Positions 1 through 9,951 of a DNA stretch of 64,000 nt are shown in pieces. The position numbers and the translations under genes are program-made. Position 1 is the first letter of the stretch. The number at the start of each line of letters is the position of its first letter. A model generated the notes under the pieces. It had not been told where the DNA came from. It made no database searches and saw nothing but the letters and a program-made list of their open reading frames with translations. Source of the DNA: Streptomyces fodineus (lineage in GTDB: Bacteria; Actinomycetota; Actinomycetes; Streptomycetales; Streptomycetaceae); contig NZ_CP017248.1 of assembly GCF_001735805.1 (NCBI RefSeq), forward strand, positions 7,316,001 to 7,380,000, written 5' to 3'.

Positions 1-38
1 TGAAACGGCGCGCGGGGAGCGCGCACGCGCCCCCAGCA

Positions 39-57
39 CGTGTGAAACGTTCACACG
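39..57. promoter_or_regulatory. Perfect inverted repeat, possible operator
   Basis: Arms CGTGTGAA and TTCACACG are separated by ACG. It lies about 80 bp beyond the 3' end of the minus-strand hydrolase, so it may serve a gene to the left of the window. It resembles a dimeric-repressor site, but no target is visible. Bases 63-145 just after it hold three loose copies of a roughly 23-bp unit built around CGCCCGGCG. Confidence 0.35.
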
Positions 58-134
58 GGGCGCGCGGCGGGACGCGCGCCCGGCGTTCAAGTGAGGCACA
101 CGCCCGGCGCTCAGGAGGGACATGCGCCCGGCGC

Positions 135-791
135 TCACCACCCGCGCGCGTGCCACTCCGGCAGGTGCGGCCGCTCCGACCCCAGGGTCGTGTCGTTGCC
201 ATGCCCGGGATACACCCAGGTCTCATCGGGCAGTACCTCGAAGATCTTCGTCTCCACGTCGTGGATCAGGCTGGCGAACGCCTTCGGATCCTTGCGCGTG
301 TTGCCCACGCCGCCCGGGAAGAGACAGTCGCCGGTGAAGACGTGCGGGTGGCCGTGCGGGTCGTCGTAGACCAGCGCGATCGACCCCGGGGTATGCCCTA
401 CGAGGTGGCGCGCGGTGAGTTCCACCCGGCCCACCCTGATGACGTCCCCGTCGTCCACGAGGACATCGGTGGGCACCGGGATGCCGGGTGCGTCCTCGCG
501 GCCGGCATACGTACGCGCGCCCGTGGCCGCGACGACCTCGGCGAGCGCCTGCCAGTGGTCGCCGTGCCGATGCGTGGTGACGACGGACGCGATGCCGTCG
601 TCACCGATCATGCCGAGGAGCGTCGCCGCCTCGTTGGCGGCGTCGATCAGAAGCTGCTCGTCGGTGGCCCGGCAGCGCAGCAGGTAGGCGTTGTTGTCCA
701 TCGGGCCGACCGCGATCTTCGTGATCATCAGGTCTTTCAGCTCGTGCACATCCGCCGGTCCGCCGACCCTGACCTCTCCGGAGTACGTCAT
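135..791 (-). CDS. MBL-fold metallo-hydrolase (glyoxalase II-like)
   Basis: 218-residue metallo-beta-lactamase-fold hydrolase. The zinc motif HRHGDH lies near residue 95. It is followed by GHTPGS around residue 134, the metal-bridging Asp in FTGDCLFPGG, and a late YPGHG His: the full dinuclear metal ligand set of the glyoxalase II/persulfide dioxygenase-like branch. No signal peptide is seen, so it should be cytoplasmic. The likely reaction is thioester or mycothiol-conjugate hydrolysis, but the substrate cannot be read from sequence. It is transcribed in the same direction as the MDMPI-family gene 45 bp upstream, which could hint at shared thiol chemistry (inference). The family call is firm; the specific function is open. 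Confidence 0.85.
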   Translation of the reverse strand: MTYSGEVRVGGPADVHELKDLMITKIAVGPMDNNAYLLRCRATDEQLLIDAANEAATLLGMIGDDGIASVVTTHRHGDHWQALAEVVAATGARTYAGREDAPGIPVPTDVLVDDGDVIRVGRVELTARHLVGHTPGSIALVYDDPHGHPHVFTGDCLFPGGVGNTRKDPKAFASLIHDVETKIFEVLPDETWVYPGHGNDTTLGSERPHLPEWHARGW

Positions 792-836
792 GGTGATCAG
801 CCTATAGCGGGAAGGGGCCGGCGGACCGGCGGCGGC

Positions 837-1523
837 CTACAACGGAGGCAGCTTCGGCAGCGGACCGTTCACCGTCAGTCCGGAGCCGTCGCGCCGCCCG
901 GCGAGCCAGCCCAGCAGATCGGCGGCCGTGCCCTCGACCGCGACCGGCCCGCCCTCCGCGCCGCCGCCCGTGGTCCAGATCCGGCCGTCGCCGGCGGTCA
1001 GACCGGTCGGGGGCACCTCCTTGTGCCCCGCGAAGCGCTGCGCCAGGAAGTCGATCTCCCGGTCCACGAACTCGGCCGGAAGATCCTCCAGCTCGTATCC
1101 GATCCCGAGATCCACATGGTGCAGATCGACCTCGGCCCACCGCCGGAACGGCACCCGGGACGCGACATCGGTGACCCCGTTGCGCAGCTCCACCGTGCGC
1201 GTCCAGTCCGCCGGGGCATCCCCCGCCGCCTGGAAGCGGGCCGCGCTCTTGCGCAGGTCGTCGAGCTGGGCGTCGAGGGGACGCGGGGCGTCCCGCTCGA
1301 TGTCGGCGTCCCGCGCCTCCCCGCTTTCGTACATGGGCCGGCCCTCGAGAACGTTCACGAGCGCGTCCGCGTTGCGGGCGAGGTGGGCGAGGACGTGCCC
1401 GCGGGTCCAGCCCGGAAGCCGTGACGGCTCGGCAAGCGCCGCGTTGTCCAGTTCGGCGACAGCGGTGAGGAGCCGCTCGGTCGCGTCACGTACACATGCC
1501 AGGTCATGAGCGTGATCAATCAT
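837..1523 (-). CDS. Maleylpyruvate isomerase (MDMPI) family, mycothiol-dependent enzyme
   Basis: 228 residues from the ATG at 1523. A longer frame reaches 1730 but runs through the uvrA promoter region, and the family motif starts just after this ATG. The N-terminal four-helix DinB-like fold carries the metal-binding GHVLAHLARNADAL stretch near residue 50, as in MDMPI_N proteins that use mycothiol as cofactor. A second helical domain with a WAEVDLHHVDLG motif follows. Real substrates of most members are unknown, so maleylpyruvate isomerisation should not be assumed. It is divergent from uvrA across a 224-bp region. Family confidence is good; the reaction is undetermined. Confidence 0.8.
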   Translation of the reverse strand: MIDHAHDLACVRDATERLLTAVAELDNAALAEPSRLPGWTRGHVLAHLARNADALVNVLEGRPMYESGEARDADIERDAPRPLDAQLDDLRKSAARFQAAGDAPADWTRTVELRNGVTDVASRVPFRRWAEVDLHHVDLGIGYELEDLPAEFVDREIDFLAQRFAGHKEVPPTGLTAGDGRIWTTGGGAEGGPVAVEGTAADLLGWLAGRRDGSGLTVNGPLPKLPPL

Positions 1524-1668
1524 GGGCCTGACATTAGTCCCGCCACACCTTCGGGTGAAGGTGGTGAAGCTCGTCCGCAAATCGAAAGCACGTGCTATAT
1601 CGTCGGGGGCGGCGTCGGGCATGCTGGATGGCCGGAGGTTGTTATGCAACCGGGCAATCCGACCGGCG

Positions 1669-1691
1669 TTGTCAGTGGCTCCCCCTAGTCT
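1669..1691 (+). promoter_or_regulatory. PafBC-type (RecA-independent) DNA damage promoter of uvrA
   Basis: TTGTCAGTG at 1669-1677, an 8-nt spacer, then TAGTCT at 1686-1691. This matches the actinobacterial RecA-NDp/PafBC motif tTGTCRgtg-N8-TAnnnT at every specified position. Expected transcription start is near 1698, leaving a leader of about 50 nt before the uvrA start. No LexA-type GAAC-N4-GTTC box was noticed nearby. Confidence 0.75.
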
Positions 1692-1747
1692 GAAGAAGGA
1701 CGGGGGCCCCGCCCCTGTCACTTCTCTCAAGAAAGGTGCGGACCGGC

Positions 1748-4789
<3,042 letters not shown>

Positions 4790-4804
4790 CACACCACCAG
4801 AAAA

Positions 4805-4841
4805 AGCGGCGCCCCGCGGGAACTTCCCGCGGGGCGCCGCT
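4805..4841. terminator. Strong bidirectional hairpin after uvrA
   Basis: Two perfect 18-nt arms (4805-4822 and 4824-4841) flank a single C, with an A-run before it. It sits between the convergent uvrA and sugar kinase genes, so it can end both transcripts. Confidence 0.85.
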
Positions 4842-4946
4842 CGTTCCACTATCAGCCACCCCGGATCCGAGGTCCGACAGATCCCTGCTCCATGGGTCCG
4901 GTCGCACCTTGGCAACAGCAGAGAGAAGCAGACAGGACGGGGCCGC

Positions 4947-5858
4947 TCAGAGTTCGCCGACTTCCGCGGCGTACGGCGGCTCGGCCCCCGCCCGCGAGCA
5001 GGTGATCGCCGCCGCGCGTGCCGCGAAGCGCAGCAGCCGCGTCCAGCCCTCCGCCCCCAGGGCGGCGAGCGCTTCCTCCGACAGCGCGTCCAGAGCGGAA
5101 AGCCCGTGCAGCAAAGCCGCGTTCACCGTGTCACCGGCGCCGATGGTGTCCACCACGGCGACTTTCTCACCCGGCACGGAGTACTCCGCGCCATCTCGGG
5201 TGAACGCGGTCAGACCGTCCCCGCCCCGCGTCACCACGACGGCCGCCGGTCCCGCGGCCAGCCATTCGCGCGGAGTGCCGCCCAGCCACTCGGCATCCTC
5301 CGCGGAGAGCTTCAGCAGCGTCACCGAGGGCAGCCAGCTCTTGAAACGCGCCTCGTAGGCGTCCGCATCCGGGATCAGTCCCGCCCGGATGTTGGGGTCG
5401 AGCGCGGTGAACACCCCCTGTCCGGCCGCCGCGCGCATCAGTTCCTCATAGGCGCTCGCCCCCGGTTCCAGGACGAGCGAGCAGGTGCCGAACGACACCG
5501 CGCGCGTACCGGCGGGCAGCGTGGTGGGAGCGGTGAACAGACGGTCGGCGGTGCCCTCGACATAGAAGGAGTAGGCGGCCGAGCCGGCGGTGTCGATCGT
5601 GGCCACCGCCAGGGTCGTCGGCTCCGGCCCGCGCTGCACGGCCGACACCTCCACGCCTGCCCGCCGCAGCCCGTCGAGCAGGGCCTCGCCGAAGGCGTCG
5701 TGCGACGTCCGGGAGCAGAAGGCGGTGCGGGAGCCGAGCCGGCCGAGGGCCACGGCGGTGTTGTACGGGCCGCCGCCGAGCGCCGGCTTCAGATCCGCTA
5801 GGGCCCCGGCGCCCTGCGGCACCAGGTCGATCAGTGCCTCACCGGCAACGACGATCAT
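4947..5858 (-). CDS. PfkB-family carbohydrate kinase
   Basis: 303 residues from the ATG at 5858 (MIVVAGEALIDLVP). PfkB/ribokinase hallmarks are the N-terminal GGGPYNTAVALGRLG sugar-binding stretch near residue 30 and the C-terminal DTIGAGDTVNAALL anion hole with catalytic Asp near residue 250. It phosphorylates a sugar or nucleoside in the cytoplasm; fructose or a related ketose is plausible from fructokinase-like features, but this is inference. The start ATG overlaps the stop of the LacI gene (ATGA), so the two are translationally coupled and probably share sugar-responsive control from the palindromic operator at 7050. It ends at the shared terminator with uvrA. Confidence 0.9.
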   Translation of the reverse strand: MIVVAGEALIDLVPQGAGALADLKPALGGGPYNTAVALGRLGSRTAFCSRTSHDAFGEALLDGLRRAGVEVSAVQRGPEPTTLAVATIDTAGSAAYSFYVEGTADRLFTAPTTLPAGTRAVSFGTCSLVLEPGASAYEELMRAAAGQGVFTALDPNIRAGLIPDADAYEARFKSWLPSVTLLKLSAEDAEWLGGTPREWLAAGPAAVVVTRGGDGLTAFTRDGAEYSVPGEKVAVVDTIGAGDTVNAALLHGLSALDALSEEALAALGAEGWTRLLRFAARAAAITCSRAGAEPPYAAEVGEL

Positions 5859-6982
5859 GGGGCGGTTCCCTTCTCCGACTGGGATGACGCGGTGTGCGCC
5901 GGCTCCTCGGACCCGTCCGGCTCCTCCGGGCATCCGCAGGACGTGCGATGCATGAACGTGCAGGGCAGCCGCACCGTCCGGGTCGGCCGACGCCGCTCGC
6001 CCAGACGCTCCAGGAGCACCCGGACGGCCTGCGCGCCCACCTCCCTGCTGGGCTGGGCGATGGCGGTGAGACGGGGCGAGAACAGGTCGGTCCAGGCGAA
6101 GTCGTCGAAGCAGCACAAGGCGATGTCGTCCGGAACGGACAGGCCGTGCCGGCGCAGGGCGCGCAGGGCGCCGATGGTCATCGCGTTGTTGGCGGTGACG
6201 AGTGCCGTGGGCGGATCGGGGAGGGCGAGCAGGGCGGCCGTGGCCTCCTCGGCACCATCGGCCTCGGAGTTGCCGGACACGAGGAGCCGTTCGTCGTGGG
6301 CCAGGCCGGCGGCAGCGAGGCCATTTCGGTAACCGGAGACACGCTCACTGGTGGTGCTGAGCCCGGGCAGGCCCGCGACCAGGCCGATCCGGCTATGGCC
6401 CAGCCCGGCGAGATGGGTGACCAGACGGGCGGTCGGCTCGGCGCTCTCGGCGCAGACCTGGTCGTACCAGGGCGCGCCCTCGCCGTCGGCCGTACCGGCT
6501 CCATCGCCTGCCGCGGCACCGTCCGTCCCGTCCCGGTCGATCAACCGGTCCAGGAACACGGTCGGTACGGCGTGACGCCGGAGGTAGCCGACCAGTTCAC
6601 GCGGGTTCGCGGAGGGGGCGACGATCATGCCGTCCACCCGGCGTTCATGGAGGAGCTGGACGACCTTGCGTTCATGCCCGGGATCGTCGTGCGGGTCCGC
6701 GATGAGCAGGCTGTAGCCCGCTTCCAGAGCGGCGGCCTCGACGCCCTGAAGGATCTCCGTGAAGTACGGATTGCTGATCGCCGACACCGCGAGCCCGATG
6801 GAGCGGGTGCGGGAAGTCACCAGGGAGCGGGCCAGGGTGTTGGGCGTGTAGCCGAGGGCGTCGATGGCATCCAGCACGGCCTGGCGGGTGTGAGGCAGCA
6901 CCGGACGCGTGCCGTTCAGGACATGGGAAACGGTCGCCACGGAGACTCCGGCGCTCCGCGCGACGTCCGCCATGGTCGGCAT
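5855..6982 (-). CDS. LacI-family transcriptional regulator
   Basis: 375 residues. The HTH is at the extreme N-terminus (MADVARSAGVSVATVSHVLNG), followed by the hinge helix (LGYTPNTLARSL) and a periplasmic-binding-protein-like effector domain. The start at 6982 is chosen because GGGAGGTGA precedes it at correct spacing and it places the HTH at residue 3; the frame runs to 7039 without family similarity. The extra C-terminal tail has a CGCPEEPDGSEEPAH-type acidic extension beyond the usual LacI end. It is first in an operon with the PfkB kinase (ATGA overlap). Autoregulation is expected through the perfect palindrome at 7050-7079. The effector is unknown, probably the kinase's sugar or its phosphate. 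Confidence 0.93.
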   Translation of the reverse strand: MPTMADVARSAGVSVATVSHVLNGTRPVLPHTRQAVLDAIDALGYTPNTLARSLVTSRTRSIGLAVSAISNPYFTEILQGVEAAALEAGYSLLIADPHDDPGHERKVVQLLHERRVDGMIVAPSANPRELVGYLRRHAVPTVFLDRLIDRDGTDGAAAGDGAGTADGEGAPWYDQVCAESAEPTARLVTHLAGLGHSRIGLVAGLPGLSTTSERVSGYRNGLAAAGLAHDERLLVSGNSEADGAEEATAALLALPDPPTALVTANNAMTIGALRALRRHGLSVPDDIALCCFDDFAWTDLFSPRLTAIAQPSREVGAQAVRVLLERLGERRRPTRTVRLPCTFMHRTSCGCPEEPDGSEEPAHTASSQSEKGTAP

Positions 6983-7049
6983 CGCCTCACCTCCCTGAAC
7001 CGATTGAGTGCAGGCCTTCCGGCCGGGACGGTATCCCATCGACCGCCCT

Positions 7050-7079
7050 CGCGTAAACGCTTACGTAAGCGTTTACGCG
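7050..7079. promoter_or_regulatory. 30-bp perfect palindrome, double LacI-type operator
   Basis: The 30 bp are a perfect palindrome with core GTAAACGCTTAC / GTAAGCGTTTAC. It reads as two GTAA-N4-TTAC operators sharing the central TTACGTAA, so two repressor dimers could bind side by side. It lies 68 bp upstream of the lacI start and 154 bp upstream of the divergent Rieske gene. Confidence 0.75.
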
Positions 7080-7232
7080 GGCGACCCGACCCTCCACAGC
7101 CCTCCCGGGTCCCCTCGCGCCCCGTCGCCGCTCCCCAGCGCCCGATCCCCGCAATCACCGCCCCCGCCCCAGGACCGGCCCTTCTGCCCGGGTATGGTCG
7201 CCCTGCACACCCCCTGAGCAGTGGAGTTCCAG

Positions 7233-7661
7233 ATGCCCGACCGACCCTCCGCGAGCCGCCGTACCGTCCTTCGAGGTGCCGCCGTGGCCCCGGTCGCCGG
7301 GCTCGGCCTGGCGGCGTGCTCGGTGCCGGGCCAGGGTGGTTCGGCCGCCTCGACCCCGACCGCGCAGGTCGACCTCGGTGCCGACAGCGAGGTCTCGAAG
7401 GGCGGCGCCAAGCTGTACCGGGATCACAACGTCGTCGTCAGCCGCGACGGAAGCGGCGCGCTGAAGGCGTACAGCACGATCTGCACGCACGCGGGGTGCC
7501 CCATCAACAAGCTGCAGGGGACCACCTTGATCTGCCCCTGCCACGGCAGCCAGTTCGACGCGGTGACGGGCAAGGTGGTCCAGTCACCGGCCACTGAGCC
7601 CCTGGCCGAGCTGCCGGTGAAGACCACGAACGGCAGGATCATCGCAGGCCCGGGCGCCTGA
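7233..7661 (+). CDS. Rieske [2Fe-2S] lipoprotein with Tat signal
   Basis: 142 residues from ATG 7233, with GTGGAG six bases before it as ribosome site (an in-frame GTG at 7221 is that same site and less likely). The N-terminus has a twin-arginine motif SRRTVLRG, a hydrophobic stretch and a lipobox LAAC, so it should be Tat-exported and lipid-anchored outside the membrane. The Rieske ligands are CTHAGC and CPCHGS (Cys-His/Cys-His) near residues 88-108. This is the arsenite oxidase small-subunit/QcrA-like fold as a single-domain protein. The redox partner is unknown, as no oxidase or oxygenase gene is adjacent. Folding with cofactor in the cytoplasm explains Tat use. The family call is strong; the role is open. 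Confidence 0.9.
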   Translation: MPDRPSASRRTVLRGAAVAPVAGLGLAACSVPGQGGSAASTPTAQVDLGADSEVSKGGAKLYRDHNVVVSRDGSGALKAYSTICTHAGCPINKLQGTTLICPCHGSQFDAVTGKVVQSPATEPLAELPVKTTNGRIIAGPGA

Positions 7662-8249
7662 CGGGGCAGCCGCGCCCACATTCCGATCGCGGGCCGTACT
7701 GGGCACAGACGCCCAGCGTTTCCGCTGGGTCGCCGCCGCACCGCGTTGCCTCGCGTCGGCACCGCGCTGCCTGCCCCACGCTGCCGTACACCGCGCCTGC
7801 GTCCGGCAGCCGGCGCGAGTTGCCGTCGGCCCACTGCCGCGTGCCGTCACCCGGAGCTGTCGCGCCGCGGCGCTGCCGTAAACCGGCAGGTGCCCCGCCG
7901 CTGCCTCCTGTCGCCGCCGCCGACCGCTGTCCCGCCGCTGTCCCGCGCAATCGCAACGCGTCACGGCTTATGCAGCCGCACCCACCACGGCTCACGCAAG
8001 CCACGCCCTCCACGGCCCGCGCAAGCCGCACTCTCCACGGCCGACGCAAGCCGCCCCTTCCACAGCCCGCACATGACGGGCCCCACCGCCTGCTCAAGAC
8101 GCCACCCCCAACGCGGTGCCCCGCCACCGTTCCTCCCACCCAGAAGCCCACCCCGTCATCGAATCCACAACGCCAGGCAATCCACAACGCCAGGCCGCCT
8201 CAACAGCCCCACGCCCGCCTCAACAGCCCCACGCCCCCCCGAGACGGCT
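7662..8249. other. 588-bp spacer without a convincing gene, repeat-rich
   Basis: This lies between the convergent Rieske and XRE genes. Open frames exist on both strands, but none has a ribosome site, family similarity or normal amino-acid composition (mostly Pro/Arg/Ala/His). The right half consists of short degenerate tandem repeats, listed separately. Confidence 0.6.
7985..8236. repeat. Cluster of degenerate short tandem repeats
   Basis: Three sub-arrays. A 25-bp unit beginning CCACGGC occurs at 7985, 8010 and 8035, with a worn fourth copy at 8060. A 17-bp unit ATCCACAACGCCAGGCA occurs at 8163 and 8180. A 20-bp unit GCCTCAACAGCCCCACGCCC occurs twice, at 8197 and 8217. The different unit lengths side by side suggest repeated replication slippage rather than a CRISPR or binding-site array. 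Confidence 0.75.
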
Positions 8250-9197
8250 TTACTCCCAGTCCCACGCGATGCCGACGATGCCCGGACGTATCCGAGGCTC
8301 GACCACATGGACGTAATGGTGTGGACCGGTGATCGGCAGTTCGTGGCGGCCGCTGCGCGGGGCCGCTGTCGAGTGCTGGGTGAAGCGGTGGCAGCGGGCC
8401 GGCAGCGCGGCCGCGTCGAAGCGGACCTGGAGCGCGTACTGGCCGCCGGGGAGGGCGAAGCGGTGGAGGTATTCCCGGGAGGGTCCGGCGGTGCCGTCCT
8501 CGATGCCGTACCGGAACAGGAAGGTGTCGCCGGCGCGCAGCCGGGTGCCGAAGAGCAGCTCCGCCGCCAGAACACCGGTGTCCTCGTCCCAGCGGACGCG
8601 TCCCGTGCGGCAGTTCTCCAGTGCGCGCACTCTGATGTCGTGCGGACGGCAGCCGGGGTCGCCGTGGTGCACGGCGACGAAGCGGTCGACCCCGTCGCGG
8701 TGGGCCCGCACGATGTGGTGGGCCTCACGGCTCGCAAGCTCGCGCCGGGCGCCGATGCGGACGCACTCGTGGTGGCCCAGCGTGTGCAAGCCGCCGTCGA
8801 GGGACCAGCCCAGGTCGGCCCGGAGCCGGTCCAGGACGTCCGAGGCCTGGATCAGGGAGCGGTAGGAGCGTGCCGCCGGGCGGCCGGCCGCCGTCCGCTG
8901 GTCGGCCTCGGCGAGCAGCCGGATCAGTGACTCGTCCGGCAGCTGGAGGATCTCCTCCAGTGCTCGTACGGCCCGCAGCGACTCCGGGCGCTGCGGGCGG
9001 CGGGCGCCCTGTTGCCAGTAACTCAGGCTGGTGACACCGACCTTGACCCCGTGCCGGGACAAATGGTGCTGGACACGCTGGAGCGGCAGCCCGCGTGCGG
9101 CGATCGCGGCGCGCAGCGCCACATGGAAGGGGCCGCCCCGCAGGGCCGTGTCCAGTTCCGCGGTGGGAAGGTGCGCGTGCTCTGTGGCATGCGGCAT
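8250..9197 (-). CDS. Helix-turn-helix (XRE-like) regulatory protein
   Basis: 315 residues. The N-terminal third (about 24-110) contains an HTH of the Streptomyces type HVALRAAIAARGLPLQRVQHHLSRHGVKVGVTSLSYWQQGARRPQRPESL, with recognition helix near residue 55. The remaining 200 residues form a beta-rich domain (HTLGHHECVRIGARRELASREAHHIVRA, YGIEDGTAGPSREYLHRFALPGGQYALQVRFD) that I do not recognise as a named sensor; it may bind a ligand. No membrane segment is visible. It is convergent with the Rieske gene and divergent from the small gene at 9509. The Streptomyces-core position between uvrA and uvrC is typical. Targets are unknown. Confidence 0.8.
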   Translation of the reverse strand: MPHATEHAHLPTAELDTALRGGPFHVALRAAIAARGLPLQRVQHHLSRHGVKVGVTSLSYWQQGARRPQRPESLRAVRALEEILQLPDESLIRLLAEADQRTAAGRPAARSYRSLIQASDVLDRLRADLGWSLDGGLHTLGHHECVRIGARRELASREAHHIVRAHRDGVDRFVAVHHGDPGCRPHDIRVRALENCRTGRVRWDEDTGVLAAELLFGTRLRAGDTFLFRYGIEDGTAGPSREYLHRFALPGGQYALQVRFDAAALPARCHRFTQHSTAAPRSGRHELPITGPHHYVHVVEPRIRPGIVGIAWDWE

Positions 9198-9508
9198 GCC
9201 GGGGCGCCTTTCTGTGAGGTGTCGCTACGGCTGGTCAGACCGTCTGCGCTGGTGTGCGGGGCCACCCCGTGGGCGCTGTGGACGCCCGTAGCTGCACACG
9301 CCGCGCCCGTATGCGTGCGTGCACGGCCCCAGTTCCCCCGCATTGAAGCGTGTTGACCAGACCCCGACAACACCTCGAACCCGCCACGACCGAGGTCGGC
9401 CGGGCCGCGACTATGTGCCGGAGCCGCCGGAGCCGCCGGACACGAGCGTCACGCCCGGCCGCGCCGGCCGCTGGGAAGAGCCGCGCCGGCCGATGGGAAG
9501 ATCGGCGC
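9198..9508. other. Divergent promoter region
   Basis: 311 bp between the XRE gene and the small gene at 9509. Open frames here lack ribosome sites. It ends in a 22-bp tandem duplication (9459-9480 and 9481-9502, two mismatches) that doubles the GGGAAG ribosome site in front of the downstream gene. No other operator is evident. Confidence 0.5.
9459..9502 (+). repeat. 22-bp tandem duplication carrying a ribosome site
   Basis: Copies at 9459-9480 and 9481-9502 differ at two positions, and each contains TGGGAAG. Only the second is correctly spaced from the GTG at 9509. Confidence 0.7.
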
Positions 9509-9883
9509 GTGTCGGAGACCTGGACGTTCGAGGGGGAGCGTACGGCCGTGACGGCCGAAAAGGCGGTCGCCGTGCTGCGGCGGCGGATCGCCGAGGGCCG
9601 CCTCGAAACCTGGCTGACCAGTTCCGCCGGGCGGCTGCTGTCCGTGGTGAGCAACACCGAACGCGCGCTGGTGATGCTCCTCGACGCGGCGGATGATCCG
9701 GGCGCGCACGCCGTCTCCGCGGGGTCCCGAGGGGTGAGCGGGGGTTTCCGGCTCGCGAACGGGCAGTGCGACACCTATCCCGCGGCGGACACCGTGCCGC
9801 TCGGCGAGGCGTTCCGGATCGTCCGGCGGGTGATCGGTACGGGCCTGCCGCGCGCGGGTGCCGGCTGGTGCTCAGACGGGTGA
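9509..9883 (+). CDS. Conserved hypothetical protein, Imm1-like
   Basis: 124 residues from GTG 9509, nine bases after GGGAAG. No signal peptide or membrane segment. The C-terminal half (an NGQCDTYP stretch, then VPLGEAFRIVRRVIGTG ending in W) resembles the Imm1-type immunity fold found in many Streptomyces, where a conserved Asn-Gly strand is followed by an amphipathic helix and a final Trp. No toxin gene is next to it, so if it is an immunity protein it is an orphan. It lies just upstream of uvrC, but the uvrC promoter lies between them, so a shared transcript is not required. The Imm1 link is tentative. Confidence 0.6.
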   Translation: MSETWTFEGERTAVTAEKAVAVLRRRIAEGRLETWLTSSAGRLLSVVSNTERALVMLLDAADDPGAHAVSAGSRGVSGGFRLANGQCDTYPAADTVPLGEAFRIVRRVIGTGLPRAGAGWCSDG

Positions 9884-9921
9884 GCGGCACGGGCGCGGGC
9901 GTTGTCCACAGGGCCGCCGCG

Positions 9922-9944
9922 GTGTCGGTGCTCGCCAGTAGGGT
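9922..9944 (+). promoter_or_regulatory. PafBC-type DNA damage promoter of uvrC (leaderless)
   Basis: GTGTCGGTG at 9922-9930, 8-nt spacer, TAGGGT at 9939-9944. It matches tTGTCRgtg-N8-TAnnnT except for the first base. The -10 hexamer ends 7 nt before the uvrC ATG, so transcription should begin at or next to the start codon. Confidence 0.65.
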
Positions 9945-9951
9945 GTGAGAC

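Noticed and set aside
1524..1747. LexA SOS box before uvrA
   Set aside because: No GAAC-N4-GTTC-like palindrome was noticed; the PafBC-type box explains damage control better.
7746..8930. 394-codon frame across the spacer and XRE gene
   Set aside because: Runs through tandem repeats and opposite a gene with HTH similarity; Pro/His/Arg-rich nonsense composition.
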